From contig NC_087066.1 of NCBI RefSeq assembly GCF_963678635.1, positions 66,659,477 to 66,723,476 of the forward strand: a DNA stretch of 64,000 nucleotides. Direction: 5' to 3'. The DNA comes from Symsagittifera roscoffensis. Its lineage: Eukaryota; Xenacoelomorpha; Acoela; Convolutidae. Made by a program: the position numbers and the translations under genes. Positions 54,582-64,000 of this stretch are shown here, one piece after another. Position 1 is the stretch's first letter, and each line of letters opens with the position of its first letter. The notes under the pieces were generated by a model. The model did not search any database. It had not been told where the DNA came from and saw only the letters and a program-made list of their open reading frames with translations.

Positions 54582-55874
54582 ATGGCGCAGCCAGCAGTTC
54601 CTGTGAACGAAGACAGGACTGACCTGTTAGGCATTCCCCCTTTCTGGGCGAAAGCCTCCATTAACCCGCCATTCCTGTGGGAATCTTGGATTGGTAAAAT
54701 TTTCTTGGCCGCTGGTCTGAAGGATAATATCAGTCCTCACGATCTGTTAACCGAACCCACTGAGGTTGTTGATGAACCTCCTCCAAGACCTGAGTCAATT
54801 GCTGATGACGAGGACGCTGGAGCGGCGGAAGCCCGAAGACAGCGGGATCAAGCAGCGATTCGACGAATTAACGAGTTAAACATCGAGAGGAGGAGAAAAG
54901 GCCCTCGGAACAGTCAGAATTGGTTTTATCATGAAGCTGAAGCCCGTATGAAGTCTCGTTTCTTCTTCGCTCTGGGAAACGAAGGGAGGAGACGATTCGC
55001 TGACTCATTTCCTCACACGGACATCAGTAATATTCCTTTTCGAGAATTTCATAATGGCTGTGAAACATTGTTCAAGGTTGAACGGGAATATACGGTGGAA
55101 CGTATCAAACTGTATAACACGGTTTTCATGCTTGAAAATGACACTTTGTCGTCATTTTACGCTCGTCTGAGCGCCCAAGTTGCTCTGTGTAATTGGCCTC
55201 ATGATCAAGAAAGAGAGACTTTGAAAGACCTCTTTATTGGACGAATTCGAGACATAGATGTTCAACAACAACTTATCAAGGCTAAGGCCGATCTAGATGG
55301 CACCTTCAAGCTCGCACTTGAGTGCGAAAAAGGGGCAAATACATCTGCTCAATTCCAAAAGCTACTTCCTCATAATCAACATTCAAACGGTATCAAGATT
55401 GAACAAGAACGTACGTTTCCCCTTCAGTCATCTAGAGGGAAACGGAATTATCCTAAAAACCAAAATAATCGACAAACGTCACAAAACAATCAAACAAATA
55501 AGTCATGTTACTTCTGTGGTAATCCTGTTAGTCCGGATCACCGAAAATCTTGTCCAGCTCGGGAAGTAACATGTAATCTTTGTCGGAGACGTGGTCACTT
55601 CGCGAAATGTTGCAACTCGTCGAAACAAAATGTAAATCTGGTTCAGGAAAATGAGGACGCTTCGGGCACATCTATGGATTGTATTTTTATAGATGTTGAA
55701 CAGGACAGTGAGCCGGAATTTGGAGTGTTACAGTTGGAATCCGCTGTAATGATCAACAGTATAGAAACCCTCAAGTCAAGCGGAGGGAAATCTAGGAGCC
55801 TCAGCGTTCAGTTGTATTCAGGTCGTTTTTTATTCAACTGTAGACACAGGAAGCCCAGTATCGTTTCTGAATAA
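54582..55874 (+). pseudogene. gag of the plus-strand gypsy element
   Basis: The ATG at 54582 is preferred because it follows the leader and opens with a typical Ala-Gln-Pro start. Frame continuation 45 bases upstream has no support. The N-terminus is aromatic and globular (FWAKASINPPFLWESWIGKI), with a charged Arg/Glu-rich stretch (residues 75-115) and a capsid-like domain (FREFHNGCETLFKVERE; LSSFYARLSAQVALCNWP). Near the end is a knuckle region with CYFCGNPVSPDHRKSC and CNLCRRRGHFAKCC. The second is a canonical CCHC and the first has extended spacing. The frame runs into the protease region and is ended by a frameshift just before its catalytic motif, giving 430 codons. Confidence 0.8.
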
Positions 55875-56094
55875 ACGTACCTGTGATTTACTTTTGCAAC
55901 GAAATCCATTAATTGAGTTTCGCAATATCACACTTTACCCTATTGATACCTTGTATGTGGACTATAATAAGCAGCCCATTCGTCTACTTGGGTCAATCCA
56001 AAACCCAATTTCTTCTAGTGGCTGGAGGGTGGATAACGCCCAGTTCCTCATTTCGGAGACCAGAGCTCGTAATCTCCTTGGTTTGGACTTGTAG
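55837..56094 (+). pseudogene. aspartic protease of the plus-strand gypsy element
   Basis: After a frameshift, the sequence encodes VDTGSPVSFLNKRTCDLLLQ with the catalytic DTG at 55843-55851. It ends with RNLLGLDL, the ILG-x-D-type motif of retropepsins. The frame closes with a TAG at 56092-56094, before RT, which starts again at about 56140. Confidence 0.75.
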
Positions 56095-56139
56095 AAGCAA
56101 CTGGACAGTTGAAGGCTGAATCAGTTCAGTCGCTGGAGC

Positions 56140-57965
56140 ATGGTTCTTAGGATCCGATATCAGAAATACGCCCATGTGTTCAGTCGTTTGGGCCGATCTA
56201 AACATCATAAAGTTTATACTAACTTCACGTTCCCATTGGTGCCACGTCAAATTAAAGGACGTAAAGTTCCGATTCAAATTCAGGATAGGGTCGCGAATGA
56301 AATAAAACTTCTGGTGGAGCAAGGGCATATTGAAAAGTTGAACAAGTGTACATCTGATTTCTTCATAGCACCGGTTGTGCTAACTGCAAAGAAGGATGGC
56401 TATATGAAACTGGCCCTTAATGCTAAGCCGATGAATGCTCAGATCTGGAAAAACAAGTACCAGATGCCGAACACTCATGAACTCATTAATTCCGCGGCAC
56501 ACATCATAACCAGAAACGTTCCTGGAAAGGTTTCGTTCACGTCCTTGGATTTGAAGTATGCATTTAGTCAGTTGCCATTGTCGTCGCTCACTAACAGTCA
56601 CTGTAATTTCAGTATTCTGTGTGGCGAGGCGACGGGAACGTACCGATTCAAGACCGGATTTTATAGGTTGACTGATTTCGAGTTCCAGAAGGCAATGGAT
56701 TGTACCTTACAAGGGCTAGAAGGTGTTATTTGTTACCTTGATGACACTCTGATAGTCAGTAAAGGAGATGTTTAAGACCATTACGAACTAGTCGAAAAGG
56801 TCATGTATAGACATGATGTGGAAGGATGGGCTATCAAACTGAGTAAGTGCGAATTCTCTGTTAACCAACTAACTTGGCTTGGGTATGACATTAACGAGGA
56901 CGGTTAATCTCCTAAATTTTCAAAGATCGAAGCGATTCAATCACTCAAACCACCGAGAACATTAAAACAACTTCGTTCATTTATGGGCACGTTAAACCAT
57001 TTGCAAAGGTTTATTCCTGATTTGCATACCCATACTGTTCATTTCCGGGCATCCTTAAAAGCCTGTAATAAACAGTCGTTCTTGTGGGGAGCGGAACAGT
57101 ATAAGGCCTTTAATGACATAATTAATATGATTGCGAAAATCCCGAGTCTTTATCATTTCGATACATCAAAGGGTTCGAGGGTCAAATGCGACGCTAATCA
57201 TATTGGTTTAGGAGCATGCCTCACACAGGAAGTTGAACCTGGAGTTTGGGCCCCAACTGCTTTTGCTTCGCGTTTCCTTGAGAATGCGGAGGTTAAATAT
57301 AGTACTAACGAATTGGAGTTATTGGCAATTGTTTGGGCCAGTGAACATTTTCGTACTTATCTGTTAGGTACACGTTTTCAAGTGGTGACCGATTATAAAG
57401 CTATCATATCAGCATTAAATGAAAATTATAATAATAAATTGTATCAGTCTCGTCTTGCTCGTTGGGTTATCGCTTGTTACCTTTTGATTTTGAGGTTATT
57501 CACGTCCCAGGGGTCACGCTGAGGATAGTCGATTATTTATCACGTTATCCTACGTTTCCAGCTCCTGAGCCTTCTAAATATGATGATCTTTTCGTAGTTA
57601 AATCTATTGAGGCTTTCCATCAGGCCCTCTCTTTTATCAACTCTTATTTTGTATCTCCGGTGTGGGATCAAAATTGTTTGCCGCCGCAAAAGGGTGTTCA
57701 ATTTGTGTCACGGTATGATGATACAAGTTATTTACGTCACTCGCCGGTTGGGGGCGACAATAGTGTTACTCAATGTTTCAACCACTCATATCGTAGTATG
57801 CAAATGGACTGTAAGCATTGTTTGCCAAAAGAGGGCGTCGATTTATGCTCTCACGAATTCAATCAATCAGAAACTGATATGCAAATTGATTATCGCAGAC
57901 CAGTTGGTGTTTCAAAAATTCACTGTCTCCGAACTGAATCTTTACAAAACAGTCATCTAATCTGA
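56140..57965 (+). pseudogene. RT and RNase H of the plus-strand gypsy element
   Basis: One frame covers 56140-57522 with in-frame TAAs at 56773 and about 56906. RT motifs are RQIKGRKVPIQIQDRVANEI, FFIAPVVLTAKKDG, the motif A segment FTSLDLKYAFSQLPL, and the catalytic CYLDDTLIVS. The thumb has LRSFMGTLNHLQRFIPDLH. RNase H keeps all four acidic positions: VKCDANHIGLGACL, STNELELLAIVWA, VVTDYKAI and, after a frameshift near 57470, VDYLSRYP. The frame 57462-57965 then adds a connection without recognised domain. The motif B region lost two residues (YRLTDFEFQKAMD). Confidence 0.8.
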
Positions 57966-58052
57966 TCTCCTTTATTCTTATATCAAAATTTTTTCAAAAT
58001 GACATAACCGCCTGGCGCTAAACAAACTACTACCGGACCCACTACTATCGAC

Positions 58053-59798
58053 TTGAAAGCTACTATCACTCAACCTGACCTTCAGACTATACTTAACTCA
58101 ACTGCCGAGCAGGCTGATTTACTGACATTCGTGGAGTCTTTTCCGATAAGTTCTCCGAATATTCGCCGACCCAGTCCAAGGCCACGAATACGACCTCGTC
58201 AACTGAATTGCATCTCTCGGTTGGATCAAATACGCCAACGAAACCAAACCCGTGAACGGGCCGCTAAAACCCGTTTTGTTGCCACCAGGACTACAATTAG
58301 AAAAGATGGTCACACGCAGCTATTGGAGGCGATGAGACGGTGCCGCCTATCAAAGCCAGGAGAAGTCAACACGGCCGCAAAGATTGGAGTTCTCGTTGTC
58401 AATGGGGGCAAACCTCTTCTTTCCTCGTCAAAGAAGGAAATCGTGGGACTACATGGCCTCTTCGATGCAGACCTTTTGGCGGAGTTGACAGAAGAGGATC
58501 GTTTTCTTGGCCATATGAAACGAGCTATCATAAATAAGGACATCACATCTTTCAACAAGCTTGGTTCGTATATGGCCCAATTCTGGCCTAAAGCAGCTGT
58601 GGTTAATAACTGTGTAGTTATCGATAATAAATTGGTCATACCCGAACCTCTTTGACAAGCAGTGCTCACTATTCTTCACCAATCTCACCCGGGACAAGAG
58701 GCCATGATGGCTGCTTCTGAATACCTCTGTTGGCCATTCATGAACCGTCAGATCATTGATACGTGCGAGAAAAGCCGTGAATGCGCTTTGTTTGGTAAAA
58801 ATCTTAAACCTGCGTCAACTTTTAATACTGCGCAACCTTTACCTGTTTTGTCTGGACCTAATCACGAATTACAATTAGATTTTGCTGGTCCTATACTTGA
58901 TGATAAAGGGTCTAAGATCTTTCTTTTAGTAGCATTCGATCGGTTCTCTAAGTTTCCCTCAGTTCTTATTTCTAAAACTACTGGGGCTAAAAAGGTTACT
59001 AAATTCCTTGATTCTTACATTCGTATCCATGGTCTACCTCACTCTATCAGAACGGATCACGGCTCAGGTTTTAAAAACAACTTGGTGCAAGAGTTTTGCT
59101 CTAGCAGAGGTATTAAACATGTCTTCTCGCCGGTCGGAGATCATAGAGGCAGTGGTTTAGTTGAACGAACGATTCAGACAATCAAGAGAAAACTGGGTGT
59201 TGCAAAACTCGATCCTAATTTCAAAAACTTTAAGGAAACGATCCAACAAATACTTGAGGACATTCGCAAGAGTAATCAATCGGTGCTTAAGAAATCACCT
59301 TTTGAGTTGCATTTTGGCCGTAAACCTAATACTGAATGGTCTCAGGCGCGTAATAATGTTCTTAAATCTGATACTTCAGCCCAAGGATTGGAGCGCAACC
59401 TCCTTACGCCAGACCAGATTGCCAGCCAGGATTACAGCAGGGACAGGGCAAAAATTGTTCCTCGCGGCAGCACTAGTCCAACAGTTCCTCCCCGCTTCGA
59501 ACCTCCGTTCTCGCTGGACGGAAATGTGGCAGTTAGTGAACCCTACAAGGCGTTGGCAGAACTCACTCGGGCGGTAAAAAAATGGTCGCACTTCAAACGA
59601 AATCTTCCACCGGATGGGGGGAAAAAGGTCCTCAAGGAGTTAGCAACCCGGCATTCGGAACTCGCTCATTCCCTCAAGTCAGGACTCAATCACAACACTC
59701 TACGCTTCCCGGCAATAGTTACACCTCCGGGGCGCAAGTTAGCTCCAGGCGTGCACCAGCTGTGCAACCCCGTCACCTCTCGAAAACAAGTAAATTAG
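58053..59798 (+). pseudogene. integrase of the plus-strand gypsy element
   Basis: One frame from 58053 to 59798 holds a single in-frame TGA (58653-58655). Before it is a basic linker rich in Arg (RRPSPRPRIRPRQ). The zinc domain shows HQSHPGQEAM and a Cys pair CEKSREC that has unusual spacing, probably a mutated CX2C. The DDE core shows LQLDFAGPI, IRTDHGSGF and GSGLVERTIQT. KKSPFELHFGRKPNT follows. The C-terminal part is Ser/Pro-rich. Confidence 0.75.
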
Positions 59799-60824
59799 AA
59801 AACCTTCTAATGTCTGATCCTAGTCGAGTTAAAGTCTTTAGGAAAAGTGTCGATCGTCAATCGGGGAAACCTCTTTTTAAACTGACTAAATTTAAGATTG
59901 TTCGTGTTACGGATCATACTTATGTTACCGATACTGGGAAAGTTTACTGGAAAAATCACATCTGCCTCAAACCTAATTATTGGTCGACCGTTTCAGTTGC
60001 TCCCAACACTCTAGGTGATCGACTTCAAGCTTCGAATTCCACCTCTGCCTCTCGGGGTGCAGTTAAAAGGCCCGCTACACGGTCTCAGTCGGTGCTACTA
60101 GAACAACGGCCAAATAACCCCACCCTCTCTACTCCGATGGTGGACCTCACAGTTGACTCTTCCAGCGAAAGCTCAGTTGGATCTAACGGTGGTCTTCAAG
60201 TGGTTGATGATTCTTCTCCTATCGCAAAACGCCAGAGGCTTCAGTGTGACTCACCTCTGGCCAGTTTTGCTCCTCAGTCTAACTCAGCAGCCCCACACTT
60301 CAACGAGTGCTACTTGCTCGTTACCGACCGACTCTACGGCACGACTTGACAGTTCGTTAACTTCGCCTCAACCGCGGACTTCACATTGTGCTGCCTCTTC
60401 TTCGACTGCTCACCTTGCTGATTTTCCTGGAGTTAATCCTACTCGTTCTGGAATTATTATCTCTTCACCGGACATTGTGTTGCCACAGGGTCTGGTTCTT
60501 CCCTCTCATTCGGCGTCATCAGAGCTGCCCTCCTCCTACCCTTTGCTTTCTCTACCTGCTCAACCGGTGGTTGACGACGCCGAGTCAGTACGGACGTCAC
60601 ATCGTAGTAAGAAGCCCACTCAGTTTTTTGGCGGTCCGTTGTGGCATTCTGTTAAGTCAGTTGAGGAGGACCCAACTTTGCCCTCTGAAACGGTGACAGT
60701 ATCTTCGTCCTCACCACGAAAACCCCTTATTCGGGATTGTTTTCCACCTGGACTTTCAACGACGACGTCTCCCCCTCTCGTTCATGCAAAAGATGCTACT
60801 GGAAAGGATAATGAACGCAAGTAA
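59582..60824 (+). pseudogene. C-terminal tail of pol, frameshifted
   Basis: Two overlapping frames (59582-60349, 60153-60824) continue the integrase. The first contains KVFRKSVDRQSGKPLFKLTK and VTDHTYVTDTGKVYWKNH, a conserved-looking small domain after the core. Ser/Thr/Pro-rich low-complexity sequence with KRPATRSQS- and KRQRL-type basic motifs follows. The last codons and the stop (60822-60824) come from the flanking repeat, showing that the original end is lost. Confidence 0.6.
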
Positions 60825-63800
60825 TTTCTCAACTTTCGAAACTGAAAAAAAAAATAAATGCCCTTTCGAATTTCTGCAAGAATTTATGATTGGCGCTTTT
60901 TTGATACCATGAACCCTACTTTTCATGTCAGAAGAACCTTTAGAAGTGAAGATCCCCTGTGTTTTAAGTTATTCCTCAAATTTTTAAGCCAGCAATTATT
61001 TCATAGATATTAAAAAGCAGCCAAGACATTCATTGCTTCTCTCTGATTAAATTAGTCTTTTATATTGCTTTCAATTCTGACGACAGTCGAAAAACCATAT
61101 CTACAAAAACTTCATAATTCTAACGCATGAGTTTCATAAGAAGACTTATGCTCGGTAAAGACTTATGCTCGGTAAGTAAAAATGGATTTTACTTACCGAG
61201 CAACAACAAAGGTGATAAACTTTGGGTCAAAACCTGTTGAGCTGAAAACGAAATTCTCAGCTTTAAAAATTTGAAAAAATTTAGGTTTTTACGATCCATC
61301 CAAATTGAGACACACAATCCGGAACGGATATACTTTGCCATCAAAGTTACGCAAAATAAGTTGACTAAGTCGACGATAAAACAATCTGAATTTGTTTCAA
61401 TTTTTTGAAAACGACAAAAAAGTAATTGAAAAAAAAAAACTCGAAACCAAACATAGCAAACTTACGAAGTTTCCGGTATAGTAAGAAATCTTTAAAGTGG
61501 AACAAAAAACACGCTTCAAAAAAAAACAATTAAAATCTACCAAATAAAAATTTGACTTTGAAAAAAAAACTTAAATAAAAACAGACAAACTAGGACAAAA
61601 ACTTTTTATTTGAATTTTCAAAAATTGATCAAGTCAGAAGAACCTCTAGAAGTGAAGATCCTCGGTGCCTCAAGTTATTTATGGGAAAAGATGGAGTACC
61701 CGATTGCATTGCCTTTACTCATTGCATGGGTAGCAAACAACCAATTATCGGCATCAAGCTGGGTTGCTGATAAATAAGACAATGGCCTGATAATATTGCA
61801 GTTTTCAAAATATTTTCTGATTTTTTAAATTGTTTGTATTAAAACCATAAAACTCAGTTAATGGCTGAAAAATTAAAGTCTAAAATGAGAAGGCTAAAAA
61901 TGAGAATAAACAAGCGAAACACCTAATATCTACTGTAATGAAGTAGTATACATTTCAGAGGACTTTTTCCCATTACTTTCACGTGTACATTCAGTGTCTC
62001 GTCACAAGCCCTAATATATAAAAAAAAACACCATACCTCCTAAAAAAGCTCTCTAATAAAATCCAACCATAGCCAATCGATGATTGAAAAAGAGTACTCA
62101 ACGCAAGTAAACACAAAAACACTCACTTTCTTGAAAAAATTTCAACTTTTGAAATTCAAAGGAAAAAATAGATGGCCTTTAAGATCTATGAATTTCTAGA
62201 AGAATATATTATTGGCGCTTTTTTGAAAACCTGAAGCCAATTTAAGAAAACTGATCAATGAGTAACGTTTTTATTCTGCTGAAATCTAAAAAGTCAAATT
62301 CCTTTTTTAAACCAGAGGTCTTTCAGGTTTTTTTTGCGATATTTCCAAATTCATATTTGTAGAGTGCTTTTTACGTCACTTTCAGCAGATGAACTTCAAT
62401 TTAATTCAAAAAGTGCTGTATAGCTATTGGCATACCATAATCTGACAAGCTCGCAAGGCGTTGACGCGACTGCAGCAGTCCCTAAAAGGATGTTTATGTG
62501 CGACTTTTTTTAGTTTATTACAAAATATCAAGCATTTAGTCAAAAATTCCTCAAGATTTTAAGCCAGCAATTATTTCATGGAAATTAAAAAGCAGTCAAG
62601 ACATTCATTGCTTCGCTTTGATGAAACTAGTTTTTTTTATATTGCTTTCAATTCTGACGACAGTCGAAAAACCATTACTACAAAAACTTCATAATTCTAA
62701 CGTATGAATTTCATAAGCAGACTTTAAAAATGGATTTTATTTACCGAGCAACAACAAAGGTGATAAACTTTGCGTCAAAACCTGTCGCGCCGAAAACGAA
62801 ACTCTCAGCACTAACACATTTAAAAAAATTTAGGTTTTTCGACCCATCCAAACTGAGACACATAATCCCGAACGGATAAACTTTGCAATCAAAATTACGC
62901 AAAATAAGTTGAATAAGTCGATAAAACATAATCTGAATTTGTTTCAACATTTTGAAAAACGAAAAAAAAAATTGAAAAAAAAAAATTTCTGGTGTAGTAC
63001 GAAATCTTCAAAGTGGAACAAAAAGCAAGCTTCAAAAAGTAAAACATTAAAAATCTATCAAATAAAAATTTGACTTTGAAAAGAAAATTTTAAGTAAAAA
63101 AGACAAACTATTGACAGCGAGGAATAATTTTTTTTTCAAACAATATATATGGCATCAAAGTGGCGCCAAATTTAAATAAATAATTTTGGCTGTAATAAGT
63201 TGGAAACGTAGCCAACTGGCATTTGGAAAAAGTCATGAACGCAAGTAAACAAAAAAATTTTCTGATTTCAATCAGAAAAAAAAAAGATTTCCAGAAACTT
63301 CAAGAAATTCCAGAACAATTTATGATTGGCGCTTTTTGATAACATTAACCGAACTTGATAAGACTGGTCTACAAGGTGTTTTGATTCAGCTATAAATCTG
63401 AATGTTTAATGCACCTGAAATTAGAAAAGTTCGTTTTTCTGCGTCATTTTCGCGTTCAAAATCGGAGAGAGCTGTTTAGGTTACTTTCAGCAGATGAATT
63501 TTAATTGAACTGAAAAAGTGCTTTTCTACTTAAGTGCATTCATAAAGCCATTAATATGTATCAATGCACATCTGTAGTTATTCAAGCATTTTAAGACAAG
63601 ACTTTATCCTGAAAAAAAAAAGAAAAACATAGCCAATCGAGTAATGAACGCAAGTTAATATAAAAAATAGACTTTAAAAATTTCAACTTTCGAATTTCAA
63701 AGGAAAAAATAGATGCACTTTAATTTCTTTAAGTTTCTAGAACAACTTAAGACTGGCATTTTTTTGATAACAATATTCTAATTTGAGAAAACAAGTAAAA

Positions 63801-64000
63801 TTTTATTTCCGCTGGTAATCTAAAAATTAAATTCAATTTTCGAAACTAGAAATCATTCATAATGTTTTGCGCGATTTCCACGTTCTCATTTAGAGAGTGC
63901 TATTTACGTATGTCACTTTTAGCAGATAAATTATAATTTAACTCAAAAGTGTATATATACCTAAGTGCATAAATATTTTAGACTTTTCCTGAAAAAAAAA
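60811..64000 (+). repeat. diverged tandem repeat array
   Basis: At least four units begin with ATGAACGCAAGTAA or a close variant (60811, about 62095, 63235, 63644). Recurrent words within units are TTCAACTTTYGAAATTCAAAGG, GATTGGCGCTTTTTTGATA (60889, 62212, 63323, 63755), TTTTAAGCCAGCAATTATTT (60985, 62557), GACGACAGTCGAAAAACCAT (61078, 62656), TCAGCAGATGAAYTT (62384, 63486, 63918) and AAAATTTGACTTTGAAAA. Unit length varies from about 0.4 to 1.3 kb. A perfect hairpin GCTCGGTAAGTAAAA/TTTTACTTACCGAGC lies at 61168-61202. No gene was recognised. Confidence 0.7.

Larger units (their letters stand above)
54253..60815 (+). mobile_element. second Ty3/gypsy element, decayed, no LTR pair found
   Basis: The order is leader, gag, protease, RT, RNase H, integrase, C-terminal tail, all on the plus strand. 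The left boundary is placed at TGTCGTGGGGCGACC directly after repeat-array sequence (TTTCAAAC). The right boundary is where ATGAACGCAAGTAA, the start of the repeat units at 63235 and 63644, resumes (60811). The sequence at 54253-54580 was not found again on the right, so a 3' LTR is missing or not recognisable. Gag, RT and integrase differ from those of the giant element, so this is another family. Several stops and frameshifts make it inactive. Confidence 0.75.

Noticed and set aside
61670-61780. Harbinger-type transposase fragment around 61690-61770
   Set aside because: A short stretch vaguely resembles a transposase loop, but no catalytic motif or extended frame supports it.

Overview
This is AT-rich metazoan nuclear DNA dominated by mobile elements. 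Host genes carry a GT-AG intron with a near-consensus acceptor, metazoan AATAAA signals, an Id-type HLH protein and a nuclear-receptor relic. All three point to an animal. The phylum cannot be fixed from sequence alone. No tRNA, rRNA, CRISPR array or bacterial-style operon was seen.

Positions 1-28106 hold Ty3/gypsy-type LTR retroelement material, all on the minus strand. A gag-like frame (1-1267) runs off the left edge and is preceded by a 4 kb leader. That leader has two structured-RNA modules and a cluster of CGGAGGGTT repeats. Next come one LTR-like copy (5303-6391), a second giant element and its other LTR-like copy (26813-28106). The giant element spans about 22.8 kb and reads gag (24091-22225), CCHC nucleocapsid, protease, reverse transcriptase/RNase H, an unusually long acidic linker, integrase and an integrase tail (to 15745). 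After pol come about 9.3 kb of further minus-strand coding sequence (15738-6394) with no recognisable env. One part of it shows the motif order of an SGNH/GDSL hydrolase. The copy is decayed: all three stop codons and several frameshifts interrupt otherwise continuous protein-like frames. Each of the two leaders carries its own repeat array upstream of gag.

Positions 28050-31882 are a nearly identical 1.9 kb tandem duplication. It contains the tip of the right LTR and a 5'-truncated RTE-like LINE (endonuclease plus the start of reverse transcriptase). Positions 33948-35657 are a non-autonomous element with about 33 bp terminal inverted repeats, filled with tandem GTCGA-rich repeats.

Positions 36-53 kb are mainly non-coding. 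They contain an Id-like HLH gene (40569-39943, minus, two exons), two small single-exon genes (41793-41984, acidic and Q/E-rich; 42638-42931, single-pass membrane), a small MITE, a broken nuclear-receptor gene (43449-44463) and some local repeats.

Positions 54253-60815 hold a second, smaller and unrelated Ty3/gypsy element on the plus strand (gag, protease, RT/RNase H, integrase and a long C-terminal tail), again broken by stops and frameshifts. I found no matching LTR pair for it. It sits inside a diverged tandem repeat whose units continue to the right end of the window.
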